DNA of 64,000 nt from Panorpa germanica (Eukaryota; Arthropoda; Insecta; Mecoptera; Panorpidae): assembly GCA_963678705.1 (NCBI GenBank), contig OY783203.1, forward strand, positions 42,284,347 through 42,348,346, read 5' to 3'. Below, in pieces: positions 1 through 12,640 of the stretch. The position numbers and the translations under genes were made by a program. Each line of letters opens with the position of its first letter. The first letter of the stretch is position 1. The notes beneath the pieces were generated by a model. The model worked only from the letters and a program-made list of their open reading frames with translations. It was not told the DNA's origin and ran no database searches.

Positions 1-2481
1 ATATGTATGTACTATAATATAAGTTACGCGAGCATGGGACGAACTATTCACGAGATCAGGATAGTAAGGTGACTCCCACCCACCTTCAACCATCATGCAG
101 ACCACGTAGAGTTTAAAATGTCACGTGTCGCATCGTACAAAGGACACATTGCCGACAAAGCCTTGATACCAACTGGCAAGCAAAAAAATCACATTCTGTC
201 ATTCCATTGATCTTATAATATATCTGCTATAAGTCAGAATTCACTGGTACAACAAGTCTGCTGATCAGGTGTATCATGTACCATCATGTTACATGTACAA
301 TAAACCGTGTTCTAATAATGAGAACACAAAAAATTGAATCAGACTCTCGTATTATTTAATTATTTTGTATTCTGTTACATACCTTTTAGATAGGATGTTC
401 CAATTAAGGACTAAGGACGAATGCATAACGGTAACCAAAGAACGTTATTAATAAAATTTTGACATCAACATAAATGCAAATAGGAACGAAATTTTGTTTA
501 TTGGGTTATTTCAGGGTTTAATCAAAAACAAAAAATGATGATAATTGATGCTGTATAAAACTTCCAATATAAAATTTTATTTCTCGTCAATTGTAGAATA
601 TACCCTCTATATAATTCAATGATTACTTTTTGTTCAAGGGTCATTAAGCGCAAAAAATATATTTTTGTCGCTCGAAAAAAGTATGTGTATGTAGATTTTC
701 CCGCAGATTCCATATCTTTTGAAATCGGTTCATAATTTGACCTATAAAATGCCGATAACTCAAAAACCGGTAGTCCAAAGAAAATATAAATTGCAGATTT
801 GGAATATTGGTTAAATTTTACTATAGGATCTGTTTGAATTTTTTAAAGCTTGGTAACTTTTATAAAACTTCCAATATAAAATATTATTTCTCGTTAATTA
901 TCATGAAAAATACCTTCTTACAATTTAATTATAAAATTACATGAAGAGAAATCAAGTTGTGGTCTCAGAATATAGAATAACTATTTAGCAGATTAATTAT
1001 AAAAATTCTCACCAGTTTGTCCCACATAAAAGTAGTAAAGCATTGATAAATAGTAGTATTTATACTTACCGGACTTTTCATTCATAAGAGGATAATTCTT
1101 ATTTGCATATAGGACAAAGGGGTGTAAGTGCACTAATTCCCTTTTGCCAGCAAACATATTGGCGTGTTCGTTCAGTACGTTTTATAATTGACGTCATATA
1201 GCAAAATCTGACCAAGTTTTCCCTATTATCTCTGTGCTAAATAGTTTAGTACATCTTTTATCGTTTGCGCTGTTATTTCAAATTTTCAAAATTCGCCACT
1301 TACTTACTTTGCTTCTAAGTGTCTCAGATGTCGTAGGTCTGTATCAGTGTTTCAGTAACAACCACATTAAAAATCAAATCTTGAATGAAAAAATAATTAT
1401 TTATACATGAAAAATGAAACAAAAATCTCTTTGTATTTTGTGAAATTCGTTATCGAATGATTTTAATTCATTATTTCAAATACAGAAAAATCATTATTTT
1501 AGCAATGTTAATCTTGCTCAAATATATTTCGCGCTATACGAGTACCATATAACACACACGATTATATCTACATGGGTTCGTACATGTGTGCGAAGAATTG
1601 TGTTGTTAATGTTACAAAATAAACACAAACTGAAAAAATATTTCATAATTCTTTTAGAGGAGCCAGAGCTTTATAGCCAGTGGCGTAAGTAAATTCCCCC
1701 GAAATACGGTGTCATTTGTGGGAGGAGCAGGGTTAAATATAGGGGCAGATCAAAGATAAAACTGATTTTATTAAGGGTGTATTTAACATTATTACCGCTA
1801 AATTATTATTACAAACATAACATATGGTCAATTCCACGTCAAACCTGAATAAAATTTACACTGTATTTTTTAAAATCTCTTTTTACATTTATTTTATGTA
1901 ATGTTAATTTTTAAGTCCATCCGATGCAAATCCAGAACAGCTTTTAATCACAGACAACATTTTTTCTTGAATAGGAAGAATTTTAAAATTTTTGGAAGAA
2001 ATTACCTTTTTTTACATCTCACGGATTTTTCGGAACATGGATGAAAAGCAATAAGAAAAAAAACTACTTTATTTTTCCTTTTAGCTTTCACTTATTTTTG
2101 GAAACAAGTAACCTTCGTGTTGATAAAAAAAAAATTACGACAATTTCGCAAAGTATATAGGGGGTGAGGGGAGGGGTGTGCTAAGCGCAAATCCTAACAG
2201 CGGCTCTGTACAAGTTCTATGATGATGATCTCTTACAAGGTTTATAGTGCTAAAACTGTATCTAATAAAGTAAAATCATTTAAAAGTATATATTTCTCTT
2301 GTTATATCATTTATATTTTAAACGCTATTATAAAAAAAATTAGATATTCATATAATTTCTAATTTAAATAAAAGCGAAAATAGTGAATTTGTTAAGATAA
2401 CCAACAGTTTACATTGTACTATTACAATGTTTTTATTATTATAATTCTTATTTAACGTAATTCGGTTCATTTCCTTTGCTT
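1..2481. other. No gene seen
   Basis: AT-rich, apart from the direct repeat at 547-935. A GGGGTGAGGGGAGGGGTGTG phrase at 2161-2180 looks like the edge of an old transposon copy. The one open frame (522-713, minus) is short and AT-rich. Confidence 0.6.
547..935 (+). repeat. Dispersed direct repeat of about 75 bp
   Basis: 547-625 and 862-935 share TATAAAACTTCCAATATAAA and ATTTCTCGT-AATT followed by a TACC-TCTATA/TTACA region. Possibly parts of one old element. Confidence 0.6.
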
Positions 2482-2652
2482 GCCTTATCACCGATAACCT
2501 CCATCTATGTCCAAGAAGATTCTAGGTTGTTATGGCCTTCTATCTGTCCCCTCCTCTTACATAATAGACACAACACACAACACCCAACTAATATAGCGCC
2601 GATCTGGGATCGAATCTGCTCACACACATAATTCAGCCTTGCGCCACTATAC
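2482..2652 (-). mobile_element. tRNA-derived SINE, old reverse copy
   Basis: Shows TTATCACCGATAACCTCC, TATAGCGCCGATCTGGGATC and a head complement GCGCCACTATAC. Strongly diverged, so lower confidence. Confidence 0.5.
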
Positions 2653-2799
2653 AATTTTATTTATAACCTATGCTTAATATTGTTTACTAAGGAATTATTT
2701 TAATTCTGACACTTTGTCCGACAACTGGTTCTGATAACTGCTCGACAACTAAAATGTAATAATTAGAAACATAGATTTGAATGTTGAAAAGAAGTGTAA

Positions 2800-3740
2800 A
2801 GTGATATTCTGAAAACATGCAGGCAGGCGTGTGCTGCTCCGCCACCTCTTGCTCCACCTCCAGCAACGTAACAAGCATATCAAGATCAAATCGCCTAAGC
2901 ACGGTGTCACAGGTAGCGGGGTTACGGGGTCGGAGGGACAGAGGTTTCCCCGCGTTTAAATATGAAGCACTGATGCAGGAAAATGAGATATTTGAAATGT
3001 AAATAGGAACAAATATTAGTAGAACTCGTGTTCGCCGTGTATGTGTTCCGTTCATAGGTAACATTCGATATTACTTTGCATTCGTTTAAAATTGTGTAAG
3101 CGCGTCTCATTCCACCTCTGCAGATTCGACGATCTGCAGGGGTTCCTCGAGGTTCTTCGAGGTTCGGTCTTCCCCGTAACCAGATGATGTGTGTTTATAT
3201 TGCTGCGTGGAACAGTTTTACGTCGTGTGGCGTCCAACAGCCGTAGGTTTGAAGATGCATTTCCCAAGTTGTCGTGTCGATGCTTAAATAAGGCACACGG
3301 ATGTAAGCATGATTCCCATATCACCCTAAAACGCCTCCCAATCCTCCCACGGTGTACCCGATGTACCCTAGTTCCCTCGGCCGGGGTGTTCTGCAATTTA
3401 AATAGCCTGCCTCCGCGGCCCGCTTTGATCTTTCGCTTTGTATGACCTTATACGGCAAACAAGCCAAGCACACTCCGGAATGTATAAGCGATTTGCCAAT
3501 GCTATGCTGGCTATTGCCTGTTGCAGAGGTTCAGAACCCTCAGGGCTTCAACGATTACGACGATCCATTTCTATCCATACGTAAATCTCACTCACACCCT
3601 TTCCCTATATATATTTTTTCACCCTTACGAATTCGGCGTTTTCTAACCCCCTTAGATCACTTAATCGGGTGCCATCTTCATTTTCGTTATTTAGATTTCA
3701 TCGAAATACATCACTTTGTCGATGATGGGGGAGGGTGAGG
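2800..3740. other. GC-rich island, unrecognised decayed element
   Basis: Clearly GC-richer than its flanks, with several overlapping open frames on both strands (2687-3064 and 3052-3396 minus; 2817-3002, 3191-3445 and 3442-3738 plus). None has a domain I recognise. Abrupt composition change and frames that hand over to one another on the minus strand suggest an old retroelement or transposon remnant rather than a gene. It contains repeated GGTTCCTCGAGG / GGTTCTTCGAGG words near 3140. Confidence 0.4.
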
Positions 3741-4443
3741 AGTTTACACTGTACATATATACATATAAGTATTTAAGTAAGGGGTCAAAGTGTAATACTT
3801 TAAGTGTAATACTTTAAAAAATGTTCCCTTGACATAAGCTTTCAAATTCAGAACATCACAATATGATCCTCAATATCCTGTCGTATGCTACATTATTTAA
3901 AAACAGAAGCGCCAGATACCAATCATACGCGGTACGCCTACACATACTGCCAGTCTGACAAACGTGCTCAAGGTCTAATTGGTTGCCTTGTATCCAGGCG
4001 TTATAAAACTAGTATTTTCTTTAAGATTTCAGAAAATTTTAATTTTCAATATTGTATCTGTCATATAATGTGTTCTTTTAATAAAAAATATTAATTATCG
4101 TCTGACGTATAAGATTAAAGAGTTTCCTGTTCTCACATTTGTGTACTAATACAACTACTCGTACATTGGCTTTTCCCTCTAAAGTATTCGAAGCGTGGTA
4201 AAGCAGGGCACACATAGTAGCGAGGGTACAGGAACACCGTACACACAAAGTTAAACGTTTTACACGAGAAGCGTACGCGTACCTACCTACATTACATTGG
4301 AGAATTGGCACATAGGAGAATTTAAATCAATTAATTATGCTGTCAAAGCCACAATAACTAAAATTTGATTAATCCGTCATATGTTGACATTTAATATAAT
4401 GTCAATCGTCAATATAGTGCAACACGCATATTTTGTCGAGTTC

Positions 4444-4605
4444 TATGGTTATTGAAAGACGTTGACATTATTACGAGTATAATTGAGTATCTACGAATAT
4501 ATAGGTGCATAACCACAGTTCACAACCATAGTATGGTTATTGAAAGACGTTGACATTATTATAATTGAGTAACTACGAATATATAGGTGCATAACCACAG
4601 TTCAC
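4444..4605 (+). repeat. Tandem duplication, about 88-bp period
   Basis: Unit 1 (4444-4523) and unit 2 (4532-4605) both run from TATGGTTATTGAAAGACGTT to GCATAACCACAGTTCAC. Unit 2 lacks about 7 bases (CGAGTAT). Near identity implies a recent duplication. Confidence 0.88.
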
Positions 4606-4853
4606 GGTACCACGTATCTCACACGTTTTTTAAAAAAGCTCAACTTTGTAATTAGCGTCGACAGAAGACACCGGTAAAACAAATTTAGATTTCATTTCAT
4701 TTAGTCTAATTATGCCACATATTCAATTTTATCCAGTACAAATTTCTAACTGATTCCATTTACTCAGTATAAATGGTTTACAAATTCCATTCTATCCATC
4801 ATCCAAATCCAAATCCAGGCCACTGTGAATTAATCTGAATTAAAAGGATAAGA

Positions 4854-5097
4854 GACGACACAGTAGACGACGATGTTGTGTCTTCGGGTTTGATCCCCGG
4901 ACCAGATATATATTTTCTGGGTTTTCCCGTTTATCAACTTATATTGATTATGGTCATACAAAATCGTACACTTATTAGGTAGCGGTGTCGTTCACAAGTA
5001 TGTGGTCATGACACCACAAATACTGCCAACATTAAACAAGGTTATCGGTGATAGGACTCAGCATCGGAAATAGGCCGACATTAAATAAATAAAAAAG
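4854..5097 (+). mobile_element. tRNA-derived SINE, near full length with target duplication
   Basis: Head GACGACACAGTAG, B-box-like GGGTTTGATCCCCGG, body, and 3' tail GCATCGGAAATAGGCCGACA-TTAAATAAATAAA. Flanked by a perfect 12-base duplication AAAAGGATAAGA (4842-4853 and 5098-5109). Reference copy for the family in this window. Confidence 0.85.
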
Positions 5098-5431
5098 AAA
5101 AGGATAAGAAAGTCAGAACCACTTATGTATGCGTAGTATGAGAAGACACGGGACAGGAATATTTTTTTATTTTTTGAGTGTTTACAAATTTCCTGATTAC
5201 AGCGTCAATTTTTGGCTTGCAAAAGTTTTAACTTATTATTTTAACAGCCACATGCCACTTTGAAACGTAAAAAGCAAAGAGCATATAAAATGGAGTTATG
5301 GGTTATGTTCTTGTGGAAAAACTTAAGAAAATTAATTCTTCCAGTTATGCAAAATACGGTAAAGCTAAAATAGTTTTACTTTAAAACACATATTATATTA
5401 TTTTTTCACACAAATATAAAATTTAATTTTA

Positions 5432-5664
5432 CCCGGTAAACAATTTGGTGAAATGTCCTGTTTTGTGACGTTTCTAGCACTTCAATTATAGTTCGCATCA
5501 ACTTTATCTTCATTTGTATTTCGACATGTGAAGTGGTTTTGCCATTTCTGCCGATGAAATAGACATTTCATATGAACGACAGTGAGAAACAGGACTGTAA
5601 ATGAACCCTTTCATCATACGCATCTTCAATATGATGGTAAAGTGATTCCAAAATGTTTACTGGG
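5432..5664 (+). mobile_element. TA-target MITE (233 bp, intact ends)
   Basis: Inverted ends CCCGGTAAACAATTTGG on the left and, on the complement of the right, CCCAGTAAACATTTTGG. TA lies on both sides (5430-5431, 5665-5666), as for Tc1/mariner-type elements. Same family as 17743-18204 and 49004-49222. Confidence 0.82.
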
Positions 5665-5669
5665 TATTT

Positions 5670-6785
5670 TGTTTATTTTAAAATTATTTTAACTAGGATG
5701 TGAATCTCTCGACATTTGCTTGTGAACCGATGTTGGTTCGGTCGTGTATTGTTAGTTAAAGATTATTAATAACCGTACTTACGCACCGTACCGGAAAGCC
5801 AAGTTCAGGATAATCAGGCTTAATCCCTAAGCCTTCTGCGAATTTCTTAATCCCCCAAATAACTAATGATATTTGTTAAACAAAATCGGCATTGGTTTTG
5901 TATTACAATCCTTCCGATTTGTACAAGTAGACTTTTTTGACGTGTAACAAAATTATGATCCAGTCTAATGGGGGCCAGTTCAAAAATTCTATTGAAATAA
6001 TATGATAACGTATACTGTAGTAAGGGAAGGTCCATACATAAACTACGTGGTCTCATTTTGGCCCCTGTGACAGACAAAAGACAAACAATGAGAAAAAATG
6101 AATAGTATACAAATTGAAGTGACAGCCAAAAGAGAAAACAAAAATTCATTCATTAAAAACCAAATTGTTGCTATTCATGAGAACTAAAAAAAGGTAATTC
6201 GCTAAAAGAAAAGTACATATATTATTCATTGTGCCAAATAAAATAAATGAAGAAAATTACGTAGCTTTACGTTACAACCTAGATCGTAAGACTGTATAGC
6301 TTTAAATACAAGTTAAGTATTTCCAAATGAACAAAGAACAGATCACAAGCCAGTTACATAAATGTTTAAGGTAGTCGCACACTGAAGGCAAAAATATTGC
6401 CCAGGAAATGTTTTGCCCAGAAATCTATATGCAGTTTGTTTTGGAGCCCAAAAATCTATAAGCAGGACGTGGTAATAATACTCTCCCGACGGATTCAAAT
6501 ACAACACTTGTTTTAATAAACAGATTTCACTATATGAATTAAATTTCGTTAATCTGCAGCTTTGCGAACGCTAACTCATTTATACCTTTTTGATACCCAG
6601 AGCAAATTATTTTTCAAATAAAAGAAACAATTATTTTCCGTCAAGTCTTTCAAAAATTTATTGATTTTATCTCTATTGTGGAGGGTCCTCTCTTGTGGAG
6701 GCCCAGGGGCAATAGCCCCGCCTGCCCTTCCTCATATTCAGGCCTGTTGATACTGCTCCACTACTCTGGTGTTGGTAACTCAGAA
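5670..6785. other. No gene seen
   Basis: Anonymous AT-rich sequence. The minus-strand open frame 5847-6149 (100 codons) is hydrophobic and AT-driven with no recognisable motif. Confidence 0.55.
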
Positions 6786-6789
6786 GCAG

Positions 6790-7260
6790 CTTAAGCCGAC
6801 TTCAGACGATGCGGTGAACGTTTGATTCAAATGTTTGTCTCCAACGTGTGAATGAAATATTGGAAAATTGACATGCCGTTAATTTGGTTTCATACTACAC
6901 GGTGGAACGAACGTTCCACTCGTGCAGCACTGCATGATATGTGGTTGGGGTAGAGTAATCCCTTTTGACGCGGGTCAAAAGACCAACAACAGCCCGAACT
7001 TCTTCCAACATGTTGGAAGATGGTTCATGTTGGAAGATGGTTCATGTTGGAAGAAGTGTTGTTGGTCTTTTGACCCGCTTAGACACACTTAGACCATTAA
7101 TTCCAACCATGGTTGGACACTCTTAGTTCCATTAATTCAAACCATAAAACGTCCAACGTTGGAAAGTGTTCGTAGCACCATTTGGGGCCATCTTTAATGA
7201 CTGGTTTCGCCAACCTTAGTAATTGAACACTAACTCAAGGAACGTCGTTGTACCATCGAC
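6790..7260. mobile_element. Hairpin-bearing MITE, copy 1
   Basis: Related to 12190-12640: both carry AACGTGTGA-TCAAATATTGGA, ACACGGTGGAACGAA, CAACAGCCCGAACTTCTT and CCAACGTTGGAA phrases, with a terminal CTTCAGACGA-type repeat. Inside is a hairpin at 6970-7078 whose arms begin GCGGGTCAAAAGACCAACAA, with a 17-base tandem repeat (CATGTTGGAAGATGGTT) in its loop. Ends are not fixed. Confidence 0.6.
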
Positions 7261-8040
7261 ATCGATAGGAAAAAATGGCAGCGTTGTCATAAGACTGTAT
7301 ACAATTGAAAAAAACAATAATAGAAAATAGATAATATAAAATAATACAATAATACAAAATTAACAGAATTAAAAGAATAAAATTTGATATGATTTTCTTT
7401 ACCAACTTTCTTAAGACAATTCTCTTTTAGGCGTACTGAAAAGGTGGTGGAGTGGCCTCACAAAAAGTCAATTACGATTATTAAGTTTAGAAAATTCGAT
7501 TATTCGTAGTTCATTCGTAGGACCTAAAAATTTAGGCTTCTATATTATTACCGCTCCTAGTCCACGTTAGTCGCTGTGTTCATGTAATCACAAAACAATT
7601 TTGCCTTAAGACAAACTTGTGGACCGCACTAAACAGCCAGATTGTCTTAAGACTGCTTGGCTGTACTACTGTGAACTGACAGGTAGATTCTCCTTATATT
7701 ACGTGTAGTCTATTAAAACAACATTAATTCTTAATTGGCATTAATTGTGTGAAGTGTATACCGTAAGCGCAGGCCTCAATTACATTACAATCACCTCTAT
7801 CAACTCTACAAGTTTATACTCTCCACCACCGCTACGGCTATACACTTCTATAAAGCAAACAAGTTCTAATATAGACTGTCAACTCGTATCGAAGTCTAAA
7901 CACATTGCGCTGCATTGCTAAGAATATTAATTAACGGCTCAAACGTCATTGAAGTTATCTCTTAATTATGAGAAACACGAATTATATTTATGAGTAGTTA
8001 GTAACGTATATTTATAATAGTTTTGTTTCATTCGTCTTAG
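7261..8040. other. No gene; TGTCTTAAGAC words
   Basis: Contains GCCTTAAGACAAACTTGTGG and ATTGTCTTAAGACTG (7600-7660). A similar phrase recurs at 18660-18695 (TTGTCTTAAGACAGACTTGC). Probably scraps of one MITE family. Confidence 0.4.
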
Positions 8041-8169
8041 ACGGGCCCTGTATCAAAATTTGTTGAGGGGCCCAAATGAACAAAAACGCTCGCATTGAAT
8101 TAAAATAATTATATATTGATTATACGTTATTACTTACAATTAATACTCTTAGGAACTAAGCTAGCCAAA

Positions 8170-8775
8170 CAATTCAAATCAAATATACACTTTTCTTGCC
8201 TTTTGTTCGACGAAGTTATTTATTAAATCATTCAAACTGTAGAAAATTTCAGTTTTTAAATTTTCTGTCTCTATAGACAATAGTGAGAAGTCTGACATCC
8301 TTTTCAGTCCCATAGAAGAAGTCCTTAGATAATTTTTTATCAGTTTTAATTTCGAAAAACTTCTTTTAGCTGTTGCAGTTGTAAGTTGTAACCGGAAGGG
8401 TCAGGAATAGAAAGCATGCTATTATTACTTCCGGAAAACTAAATGCAAATGGAATGAATATTCTGAATTTCAGATTTCAAGTGTGTTTTCAAAGTTATTC
8501 ATAAAGATCAACTGACATGTCTTTACTGTATTTAGCAGACAGTTTTGCGGCATACTTTTTTATTATTTCATTTGAAAAAGATAAAAGTTTCTCCGGTTGT
8601 AATACTTCGAACATATTACTTAAATCACAGAGGCTCGCTCAGTGTATTCAAAAGATTACTTAGCAAAATGCTAGCTCCCTGTAAGTCATTAATTTCATGC
8701 TGATGAGCTATACAAACTGGATTAATGATTTCAAATAGTAAAGAAATTGAAGAATTTTTGCTTACATACGTTTGG
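8170..8775 (-). pseudogene. hAT-type transposase C-terminal fossil (frameshifted)
   Basis: Read on the minus strand this gives pieces of a hAT-family (ZMYM1/DUF4371-like) transposase. From high to low coordinate: SLLFEIINPVCIAHQ with HEINDLQGASILLSNLL; then, after a frame change, CDLSNMFEVLQPEKLL with SNEIIKKYAAKLSAKYSKDM; then FPEVIIACFLFLTLPVTT; and after another frame change TATAKRSFSKLKLIKNYLR followed by MSDFSLLSIE, ending with a stop near 8179. The ATAKRSFSKLKLIKNYLR block is the hallmark of the hAT dimerisation domain. At least three frame breaks and internal stops make it dead. The DNA-binding and catalytic front end is absent. GGGGCC-type words at 8042-8075 and 8779-8798 flank it in inverted orientation. 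Confidence 0.85.
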
Positions 8776-9688
8776 GTCCCCTGTAGCCTAGGGGCCTCAT
8801 ATCATTGATACGGCGGTAGCTACGCCACTGTATGCGCCTCTGTTTATTCGATAATATTTATAATGCAAAAAAACGTGCAGTACAATGCCGTATGAACCCA
8901 GCCTAAGAGTATTTAGCTTCCTAGTTTCTTAGATTTATTTTGCCAAATATTAACAGTTTGTGGTAGAACGCACCGTCGAATTCTCATATAAGTAACTGAG
9001 TAAGCTGATAAGTAAGCTGAGAGACAAACGTACATTGTTTTCAAGTCGTCAGTAGGATTCCATTATATTTACGGTAACTATCGCCACAGCGAACATTCTC
9101 TGATTCCCGTCCCTCAATGCATTTGTTGAATACACTTTTGGGAATTATAATCCACACCAATTACATATATTCCAGTATATGTTTTGCATTTTCTTTTTGA
9201 AAACACTACATTGAAGAATGCACAATTCTGTAAATGTAAAAAAACTATTTTCAGTCAATATGAACTTTATTTTATATGAGAAAAATAAAAAGTATTACAG
9301 GTTGCTATTTATCAGGCGCAAAGATTGGTAATAAAATGAATTACAGAAAACTTGTTACTATGTAGTGTACTAGATGTATTTTTAGACAAGGGGTCTGCTG
9401 ATTTTGTGAGTAGTACCCCAAAATATATATATATATCTACCGTTCATTAGTGAAACAACTCCGAATATAGAGTTTTGAGATAACGACGAAGTTGTAAGCA
9501 TTCCAGCGATATTTGACATGTTTATCTGCACTTTAATTTAGTTTGGTTGCATTTTTGAGTTATTTAAGTATTGAATCAGATAGCGGATATAATTGTACGT
9601 ATAACTGCATACATAACTCATTCGTCTCACTCCGTCTCAAATATATGGTAAATTTTATTTTGATGTGATTAAAGATTATTTTAAATTT

Positions 9689-9899
9689 AATTTATTTAAC
9701 ATAGCGCTGTTTCCGATACTGAGTCCTATCACTGACGAGCTTTTGTGGTGCTGTAGCCTTAATGTGAACTACACCGCTGCACAAATAACTTTCTGATTAT
9801 GTATGAACATAGTAAATATACCTCTGGTCTGGGGATCGAGCCCAAAGACACAGCAAGTAACGTCAGACATTATTGCTCTTGCCTACTGTGTCTTCTAAT
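9689..9899 (-). mobile_element. tRNA-derived SINE, reverse copy
   Basis: From the tail (TTTCCGATACTGAGTCCTAT) to the B box (GGGGATCGAGCCC) and the head complement (GCCTACTGTGTCTTC). Confidence 0.78.
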
Positions 9900-12189
9900 G
9901 TGATTAGAGATAAATAATTGGAATATAAAAAAATCGATGAAGCCTAAATGCAAACTAACAATAGAGAAATATATTATAAACAATTTGCAAATCGTTTACA
10001 GTCAAAAAAAATAAATTCTTAAATCATATTTCCATTATGATAGTTCTATTTTTCTTCCTTTAAATTTACTACCGAATTAGTGTACCAACATTTTATTAGC
10101 CCTATGAAACACCTAGTCAGAAGTAAAGCTATAAAAATAATATTATAAGAGCGGTAGCATTACAAGAATCACCAGCGTTATCACAAGCTCGTTAACTTTA
10201 TAAAATATGGTTTATTTAATAAACTAATATAATACTAAAATATAAACATTATATTTTTGTTTCAAGCCGAAAAAACACAGTAAATATCTAATTTTACCTG
10301 ACTCAAAAGATTAAAACTTATTATAATTTTAATCTTAGGTACAGGTCAAATTCTTCTTTTTTCTCTCTCTCTTACTGTCTTTCTGTTCAGGTGTTCAGAG
10401 CCTATTAAGATTGTTTGTGGATTTTACTACATTTCTGGCGTCTTTATTTTATCTATATTGTCGTCAAGAAACACTCACTTTGTCTGCGTCTGGGGTATGC
10501 CATACGTATAATGTAAAATTGTAAAAAATAGTTATTTTAAAGTTTTATGTCAATGAGACAAATCATTAACTTTTAAATTATTTAACAGCAATTTAAATTT
10601 AATGGCTCAGAAATGGATCACAACAGTTTCCATTTCAAAAGAAAACTTGCTGAAAGTTGAAAAATAAATGTTGCGCTAACACCACAGTAACACCAATCAC
10701 CTATCTGCATGTAAATAAAGTTAACTGTTATTCGTAAATGTAATTATAACGATCTTGTGAAGCATGTCCTAATTTCTATAAAACTGTACTACATATTGAT
10801 AAAGTTGGTTACTAAAACCTCATATATCCAATTATTCTTTAATAACTGCTCATATGTTAGGTGATATTAACAATTAAAAAAGGCATTTTTTCCCTTTAAT
10901 TAATAAAGCGATACAACGTTATAGAAAATTCCAAGACATGTCCATAACTCTTATCCATAAAAAAAATAACTGACCTATCCCTTAATAGTGCGACATGTTA
11001 CGTCATAAATAATGCCGACATCTGTACCGCTAAAACTACATTTAAAATTTTTAATTACTATATCTTCGTTAACATTTAGATATTTAACATCTATTTCAAT
11101 CAGCAATTAAAAAATCGACCCCTAAAAAATGAGTTCACAAATTTTTTTAAATTAATATTTTATTGATTTTTCCAGATTAGTTTGAGGTATGCCCTCGATC
11201 ACCATTGCATATAATCACTATAAACAACAACCTGTTTTATACTGTGAAAATATGCAGTAAAAATTACTACAGGTATAGTGCCAAGGAAGAAAATTCCGAT
11301 AAAATCAAATCAAATTACTTTAGTCATAATAATTCTTATCTTTGACGTAAAAATTTTTGTCATAAAAGCATTATAGCACACAGGTACTGTGTCTGTTCAC
11401 ATAATATTTTTTACTGTATATTTCTCATATTATAATTAATAAATTATTTCAGATAAAAAAAAGTTAACTTTCAAAGAAAAGATGTTAGTCATATTTTATA
11501 TTATGTTATTTATTGCAAATTATTATTATTTGTAGTAAGAATTTCAATGATACTTTTAAGTTTTTTAGAATAATTGACATTTTCTTTAACTCTCACAGAA
11601 GTTCGCAGTATATCGCATGAGACGTCACAAAGCTTCTAACCCCTCCCTGCCCCACCCGTCAATTGTGGATCAACACTTCACTTTGCGTGTGACGTAATTA
11701 ACAGATGATCTTTAATCTTAAACGGCGTCAGAAGAAAATTACAAATTTCTAATATCACTTTTATATTTGAACAGTTTATAATGTGTAAAATTCGCAAAAC
11801 AATAAGTTCGAAAAAGTTGCAAATTTCAGCCGCCATGTTCTGTAATATTTATAGCGTCTACAAGATACAATAAATAATTTCACTCATGTTCTAATAATAA
11901 ACAATAATTTTTAGTAACAGATATTGTCAGTATTCAAACCTGTAAATAAAATAAATTTTTGTATGCTGTTTTGGTAACTTTTTTTTGTTATTGTCAATAA
12001 ACTATTCAACGAATTCAGCTGACACACTACTCAAAATATTCTGCCTAGCCTTTATTTTGACTACCAAAATATAATTGTTTACAACAATATGTTATCTCTT
12101 ATAAACTATATATAAATCTTATGAATATTTGTTTATATATATATAGTAGTGGAGTGGTTCAAAATATTGGTTGCCATGAGACAAAGGAA
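9900..12189. other. No gene seen
   Basis: Anonymous AT-rich sequence with no long open frame and no repeat I can name. Confidence 0.6.
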
Positions 12190-12640
12190 GTCCACGACTG
12201 TAACGTAGACTTTACACTTTCGTTTTCGGGTTTTGTATGCCTCGAACGTGTGAGTCAAATATTGGAAGATTGATATGGCAAGCTTCCGGCTACACGGTGG
12301 AACGAATGTTTGATCCGAATGATTTATTTATTTTATTAATTTTTTGATATTATTGACACTGACACTGTTTAACAAAAACTTTTAAGTATAACGGGCGGAC
12401 AACAGCCCGAACTTCTTTCAACATGATCTTTGGACACACTTAGTTCCAGCATCGACCACACGATGCGTCCAACCATCAAGCATCCAACGTTGGAAGGAGT
12501 TCGTAGTATCGTTTGGTACCGTAGCTGTCGCTCCATACGTCTCTCCTCTCGTTTTGCTTCCACCATGTTTGATACGATTTGTCACGTTGGTACGTTTGAT
12601 TCGTCTGAAGCGATCCGTGCGGATATGTGGGCGCTTAATA
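12190..12640. mobile_element. Hairpin-family MITE, copy 2
   Basis: Shares the phrases listed for 6790-7260 but lacks the complete hairpin. The right end carries the complement of CTTCAGACGAATCAAACGTA, matching the left end of the other copy. The open frames here (12369-12566, 12430-12675) are by-products of this GC-richer repeat. Confidence 0.58.

Noticed and set aside
2687..3064. 125-codon minus-strand frame as a gene
   Set aside because: Its first half is low-GC flank and its second half the GC-rich island; frames on the opposite strand are equally open. Treated as part of a decayed element.
3422..3430. GCTTTGATC as a Wnt-response site
   Set aside because: A single HMG-type match 24 kb upstream within a decayed repeat; such matches are expected by chance.
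5847..6149. 100-codon minus-strand frame as a membrane protein
   Set aside because: Hydrophobicity follows from T-rich codons; no start context, no family and no neighbouring exon.
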